DNA of 57,328 nt from an uncultured Monoglobus sp. (GTDB lineage Bacteria; Bacillota; Clostridia; Monoglobales; Monoglobaceae), in NCBI GenBank assembly GCA_947630135.1, contig CANRGH010000016.1, positions 1 through 57,328 of the forward strand, given 5' to 3'. The notes beneath the pieces are model-generated. The model saw only the letters and a list, made by a program, of their open reading frames with translations. It was not told the origin of the DNA and ran no database searches. Below are positions 54,345 through 57,328 of the stretch, one piece after another (the stretch's first letter is position 1; the number at the start of each line of letters is the position of its first letter). Made by a program: the position numbers and the translations under genes.

Positions 54345-54373
54345 TTGACAAGATCGGTAAAAATCGGTATAAT
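54345..54373 (+). promoter_or_regulatory. Promoter inside the RHS remnant region
   Basis: TTGACA (54345-54350), 17 bp, TATAAT (54368-54373). It directly precedes RHS-like coding sequence and would transcribe the downstream membrane-protein gene at 54586. Confidence 0.8.
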
Positions 54374-54375
54374 AA

Positions 54376-54533
54376 ACACATACAGATATGACGGAAACGG
54401 ACTGCGTATAAGTGAGACTGTAAACGTTTCTTGCAAATTATGACTATACCTTGTTGATCAAGCTGGAGGTAAAACTGTTGGATTTATTCATTCCCATCCC
54501 TTTACTAATTGCTTTCAATGCAAGGTTATGTAG
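54376..54533 (+). pseudogene. RHS/YD-repeat C-terminal fragment 1, with in-frame stop and HSHP motif
   Basis: In the frame starting near 54376 the peptide NTYRYDGNGLRISETVN is a typical YD repeat of an RHS core. An in-frame TGA at 54441 ends it; the same frame then continues with YLVDQAGGKTVGFIHSHPFT and stops at 54531. HSHP after a GF-I strand resembles the JAMM/JAB metallopeptidase motif found in some polymorphic-toxin tips. No start codon or RBS is present. It is a decayed end of an RHS gene, placed directly before the gene at 54586. Confidence 0.7.
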
Positions 54534-54585
54534 AGTTCTATCTACAACAGGGTTACTATTTAATACAGGGATAGAGGAGATCGGT

Positions 54586-54948
54586 ATGAATAAAAGCGTA
54601 CTTGGATGGAAATGGTTTAGCTTTATAACTAAGGTAAAAATACCTATAATAGTATTAGTTTTTGTAGTATTATCAATAGTATTAACTATGCAAGTGTTTA
54701 CTAACTTTGCTATTGATACCTTATTTTTAGATATGTTTTGTATATATATACTTGTAGTTAGCATATTAATATGGCATGGTTTTAAACATAAAAAGAAGTA
54801 TGCAATATATTTATATATTATCGTATACGTTTCGATGATAGCGATGAACATATATTTTAAACTAAGTTTAATTAATTTTTTTGCGAGTATTGTAATTCTT
54901 TTTTTAGAAATTTGGTATTTTGCTAAACGTATAAAGTACTTTATATAG
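54586..54948 (+). CDS. Small four-TM membrane protein, putative orphan immunity protein
   Basis: The 120-aa product has four hydrophobic helices (about 8-32, 38-62, 68-90, 93-115) and a few lysines. AGAGGAG lies seven to ten bases before ATG 54586; the ORF extends upstream only over the RHS remnant. AT content is far above neighbouring genes and codons are A/T-ended, pointing to transfer. It directly follows RHS fragment 1, where an immunity gene sits in intact RHS toxin loci. No family recognised; immunity is inference from position. Confidence 0.65.
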   Translation: MNKSVLGWKWFSFITKVKIPIIVLVFVVLSIVLTMQVFTNFAIDTLFLDMFCIYILVVSILIWHGFKHKKKYAIYLYIIVYVSMIAMNIYFKLSLINFFASIVILFLEIWYFAKRIKYFI

Positions 54949-55089
54949 AAGATAAATGAAAGATGAATGGCCCTATTGTCCAAACATGAATACTAACAAT
55001 CGATAGAGTTAGGTAACGGTTACATTGTATTTATAAGTAGGTTAGTATCAATAAATGTAGAGGCAGAGCTGCTTGTTCTGTTTCTACGG
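54949..55089 (+). other. AT-rich spacer without recognised genes
   Basis: Between the first small membrane gene and RHS fragment 2 I see no ORF with an RBS and no hairpin terminator. Read-through from the promoter at 54345 into fragment 2 is possible. Confidence 0.5.
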
Positions 55090-55092
55090 TGG

Positions 55093-55254
55093 ATGTATAC
55101 CTATGACAAAAACGGCAGGCTTGAGACCGAGACGAAAAAAGGAATAACCAACACATACACCTATAACAAAGCCGGATTATTGACAAAGCTCACAGACGGC
55201 ATAGATGAAGATTGGATTAGATATGGAATTAATATGTTTAACATAGGAAGGTGA
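55093..55254 (+). pseudogene. RHS/YD-repeat C-terminal fragment 2
   Basis: The frame reads MYTYDKNGRLETETKKGITN, then TYTYNKAGLLTKLTDGI, two clear YD repeats. It then switches to DEDWIRYGINMFNIGR and a TGA at 55252. The last residues look like the tail of a toxin tip joined directly to the core, as if the tip had been deleted. The stop lies seven bases before the start of the next gene. It resembles fragment 1 around TNTYTY. No promoter or RBS of its own is visible. Confidence 0.75.
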
Positions 55255-55261
55255 TGTGATA

Positions 55262-55855
55262 GTGAAAAAATATATTTCAATAATAATTTTTATATTTTCA
55301 CTAATCCTATTAATTTTAAGTAAATGGTTAGTATGGGATATTATATACAATAAAAATATACTTATTAGAGGAATCATTCTTCTAATAGCGGATATTATAT
55401 GTATTTTAACATCTATTGGAAGTATTTCTTGGATGCTTTATATACATAAAAACAAATTATTAAACATTGTATCTATATGCCTATTAATATTTTGTATGGT
55501 GTGGACATTCATCTTAGCTAATTCATATGTAAATATAAAATTAAATTTTGTTATAAATAAATATAATAGAGAAAAAATTGTAGATATGATTGACAATGCT
55601 GAAATAGAGCAGTATCGTATGGGAGAATTTTTATACAAAGCACCAATAAGTACAACATCTCAAACAAATACTATAGCATATTATAAAAATAACAATCAAA
55701 ATATAGTAGTATTTTTTGTGAACAGAGGTGAATTTGCCGGGAGTGCTATAATATATTCTTCAGAAGACAATGATATATCCCAAATAAATATAGGATTGAA
55801 TTATAAGAAAGTAGGAAGACTTGAAGAAAATTGGTATTATGCACTAGTCAGGTGA
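55262..55855 (+). CDS. Three-TM protein with extracytoplasmic domain, putative orphan immunity protein
   Basis: The 197-aa protein has three hydrophobic helices (about 4-27, 34-58, 67-90) and a polar C-terminal domain of about 105 residues (KLNFVINKYNREKIVDMIDN onward). The GTG at 55262 is chosen over GTG 55256 for RBS spacing to GGAAGG. Composition is strongly AT-rich, unlike the neighbours. It starts seven bases after the stop of RHS fragment 2, the coupling expected for a toxin-immunity pair. No family recognised; the immunity role is inferred from position alone. Confidence 0.68.
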   Translation: MKKYISIIIFIFSLILLILSKWLVWDIIYNKNILIRGIILLIADIICILTSIGSISWMLYIHKNKLLNIVSICLLIFCMVWTFILANSYVNIKLNFVINKYNREKIVDMIDNAEIEQYRMGEFLYKAPISTTSQTNTIAYYKNNNQNIVVFFVNRGEFAGSAIIYSSEDNDISQINIGLNYKKVGRLEENWYYALVR

Positions 55856-55863
55856 GCCTATAA

Positions 55864-55977
55864 GTCACAGAGAAGAGAGACGATGCGGGCCGTGTCATAT
55901 CTGAAAGAATAAAAATATCGGGCATGGACGCCATAAAGAAATTTAAGTATGACAATAACGGCAAAGTATGGTCATAA
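55864..55977 (+). pseudogene. RHS/YD-repeat fragment 3
   Basis: The frame gives DDAGRVISERIKISGMDAIK followed by KFKYDNNGKVWS and a TAA at 55975. DDAGRV and YDNNGKV are YD-repeat motifs. There is no start codon in context. No small gene follows it before the terminator at 56067, so its partner may be lost. Confidence 0.7.
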
Positions 55978-56066
55978 ATTGGTACAACAATAAAATAATT
56001 TATTTTTAAACTAGGAGTGTGTGACAATTGCATATAATAAAACTATAGGAAAGCAACAATCATTTC

Positions 56067-56107
56067 AAAGACCCGAGGCGAGGCTTCAAATGCCCGGGTC
56101 TTTTTAT
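56067..56107 (+). terminator. Terminator at the end of the RHS island
   Basis: A 9-bp stem (56067-56075 with 56095-56103) followed by T residues closes the AT-rich island. Confidence 0.8.
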
Positions 56108-56267
56108 GTTTGGTCGCTGTTAATATCGGTTTGATCAATGAGAAGGCATTTTGAGACAAATCGAATAATTGTTTCTGAATATACGGTTTGCGGCGCGCGG
56201 GTGTCGTAAAAATCATGTTTGACTGCGTGAACGGCATGCATCGGGTAATGAATTATATTTAAACTTG
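56108..56267. other. Gene-free interval before the last gene
   Basis: No ORF with an RBS, no hairpin terminator and no repeat is apparent here. Confidence 0.5.
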
Positions 56268-56276
56268 TGATATAAT
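56268..56276 (+). promoter_or_regulatory. Extended -10 promoter of the terminal gene
   Basis: TGATATAAT at 56268-56276 is an extended -10; no good -35 lies 17 bp upstream, so recognition would rest on the TG element or an activator. The leader is about 83 bases. Confidence 0.6.
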
Positions 56277-56365
56277 TATATGAGAAGTCTGCGTAAAACC
56301 GACATAACTGTTTGGGTTATTATGGTGTAAATTAATTAAATTTATATATTCGGGAGGCATGACAA

Positions 56366-57328
56366 ATGAAGATCAGCATCAAACGGAAAGTAAAAAGTAT
56401 TTTAAGCGCGGCGCTTGTTTTCGCTATGCTTGTGTGCTCGGTTCAGATCCCGGTGTTCGCTGCGGGCGACCCGATCTATCTGCCCGAGGACGATGTGGCG
56501 GATGAAATTATTTCAAGCGGCGCTTTTTATGTCTCGGTCTCAAACGCCGTGATCGACGAGAACGCGAACGCGCCGTATATTTTTAAGGTAGCGAGGGGCG
56601 GCGATAACCTGCCCGAGGCCTCGCTGCGCCTTAACATGACGGACATCACCGCGAGATACGGCAGCGACTACAAAATCAAGGTTCTCGGCGGCAACGTTTT
56701 TTCCGAGGGCGTTAAAAACGCGCGGAAAAGCAGGTCGCTGCTTGAGGAGATCATGGAAAACCCCGATTCTATCGAGGAGCGGAACGACACCGACGTTCTG
56801 GTTGACAGCGAGAAGCTCGACGAGGAAACGGCGAACGAGCTTTATACCGAAGACGCCGAAAAACTCGGAAACTATTTGGGCGAGGCGTTGAGTGAACTTG
56901 ACGCTTCGGAGCCGACAGAGTCGGAGGACGCCGAAGCGTCAGCCGAGACGCGGGACTCCAATGTCGAGGCGGCCGATGAAGCGCCCGAGGTTTCGACGGA
57001 GCCCGAAACGCTCGATGACCCGAATGAGGACTCCGCCGAGGCGGAAGCTGACGGAACCGAGGCCGCGGCCGTGAGCCTTAAGGCCGCCAAGAGTCTGGCG
57101 ACGGGTCTTGAGTCCGACAAGACGCCGATGGACGGCGGCGGAAGCATGGCGCAGTTCACCGACGACATGCTGTCCGCGCTTTCGCTTGAGATGGACAGCG
57201 CCTACCTCGTGCTTGATTTTGCCGAGGGCGAGAGCGAAAAGTACATAGAGATCATCCCGAATGACAACATGAGCGGCGACGGCGACAGAATGTTCATGGC
57301 GGCTCTTTTCCCCATAACCGAGAGCGCC
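56366..57328 (+). CDS. Secreted surface protein, N-terminal part (partial, runs off window)
   Basis: 321 codons are visible, open to the edge. The signal peptide (SILSAALVFAMLVCSVQIPV, cleavage near VFA-A) is followed by a beta domain (about 55-115). There SVSNAVIDENANAPYIFKVA and ARYGSDYKIKV resemble a Calx-beta-like repeat. Residues about 165-245 are a low-complexity acidic linker of E, A, D, S, P and T. GGGAGG precedes the ATG. It is likely a large wall-associated or secreted protein; the C-terminal anchor and function lie outside the window. Codon use is that of the host, unlike the island just upstream. Confidence 0.8.
   Translation, partial: MKISIKRKVKSILSAALVFAMLVCSVQIPVFAAGDPIYLPEDDVADEIISSGAFYVSVSNAVIDENANAPYIFKVARGGDNLPEASLRLNMTDITARYGSDYKIKVLGGNVFSEGVKNARKSRSLLEEIMENPDSIEERNDTDVLVDSEKLDEETANELYTEDAEKLGNYLGEALSELDASEPTESEDAEASAETRDSNVEAADEAPEVSTEPETLDDPNEDSAEAEADGTEAAAVSLKAAKSLATGLESDKTPMDGGGSMAQFTDDMLSALSLEMDSAYLVLDFAEGESEKYIEIIPNDNMSGDGDRMFMAALFPITESA

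Noticed and set aside
54105..54443. A 112-codon frame across the rubrerythrin terminator into the RHS fragment
   Set aside because: It crosses a strong terminator and a promoter, has no RBS, and only its last 20 or so residues (YD repeat) are meaningful.

Overview
The window is chromosomal DNA from an anaerobic, endospore-forming member of the Clostridia. This rests on the SCIFF peptide/maturase pair, a SpoIVFB-type protease, S-layer-homology (SLH) proteins, a reverse-type rubrerythrin, pta-ackA, and RBS and promoter sequences of the Firmicutes type. GC is moderate and the codon use fairly GC-rich. Two tracts are clearly AT-rich: the intergenic RNA-like segment near 8.6-9.2 kb and the island at 54.3-56.1 kb. 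Genus cannot be fixed from the sequence; an Oscillospirales/Monoglobales-like gut lineage is a guess.

Layout. 0.1-7.9 kb: infC-rpmI-rplT with an attenuated leader and an apparent AUA start for infC, then a tight run of RNA methyltransferase, dprA, topA, trmFO and metA. 7.9-9.2 kb: a LytTR-PAS one-component regulator, then a promoter-to-terminator segment of about 340 nt without a gene (candidate structured RNA or leader). 9.2-12.4 kb: three small genes built around peptidoglycan-binding repeats and a SpoIID-like domain without a signal peptide, then an orphan larB. 12.4-25.5 kb: cell-surface region with three SLH proteins, a DUF4160 gene pair, a SpoIVFB protease with a short membrane partner, and an adaptor/ATPase/permease export operon that ends in an SLH protein. 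25.6-28.2 kb: yajC, a TIGR04086 membrane protein, the SCIFF precursor and its radical-SAM maturase. 28.3-36.6 kb: a heterodimeric ABC exporter, a TopB-like topoisomerase and pta-ackA. 36.6-41.7 kb: a dispersed repeat element, then a leftward operon of PL26-like lyase, ferredoxin-type aldo/keto reductase and MATE exporter. 41.9-53.4 kb: PAP2 phosphatase, a convergent histidine kinase/LytTR regulator pair, a secreted 5'-nucleotidase, a degenerate HATPase-like gene divergent from a SpoIIE-type phosphatase fused to an RsbW-like kinase, and a lone citrate synthase. 53.4-57.3 kb: rubrerythrin, an AT-rich graveyard of RHS (YD-repeat) fragments alternating with two small membrane-protein genes, and the 5' part of a secreted protein running off the window.

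How the genes fit together. Much of the window concerns the envelope and sporulation: Sec accessory YajC, SLH proteins, the export operon, the spore-type PG-binding set and the SpoIVFB protease. The rest is core translation and DNA topology plus mixed-acid energy metabolism. Promoters are unusually regular: most intergenic regions hold a TTGACA-like box, a 17-18 bp spacer and TATAAT, often with an extended TG. This makes operon boundaries readable.

The observations most worth a second look are the RHS graveyard, where core fragments keep stop-to-start spacing to putative orphan immunity genes and one carries a JAMM-like HSHP motif; the 8816-9155 RNA candidate; the cytoplasmic SpoIID/PG-binding trio; the short SpoIVFA-position partner; and the AUA-start, attenuated infC leader.
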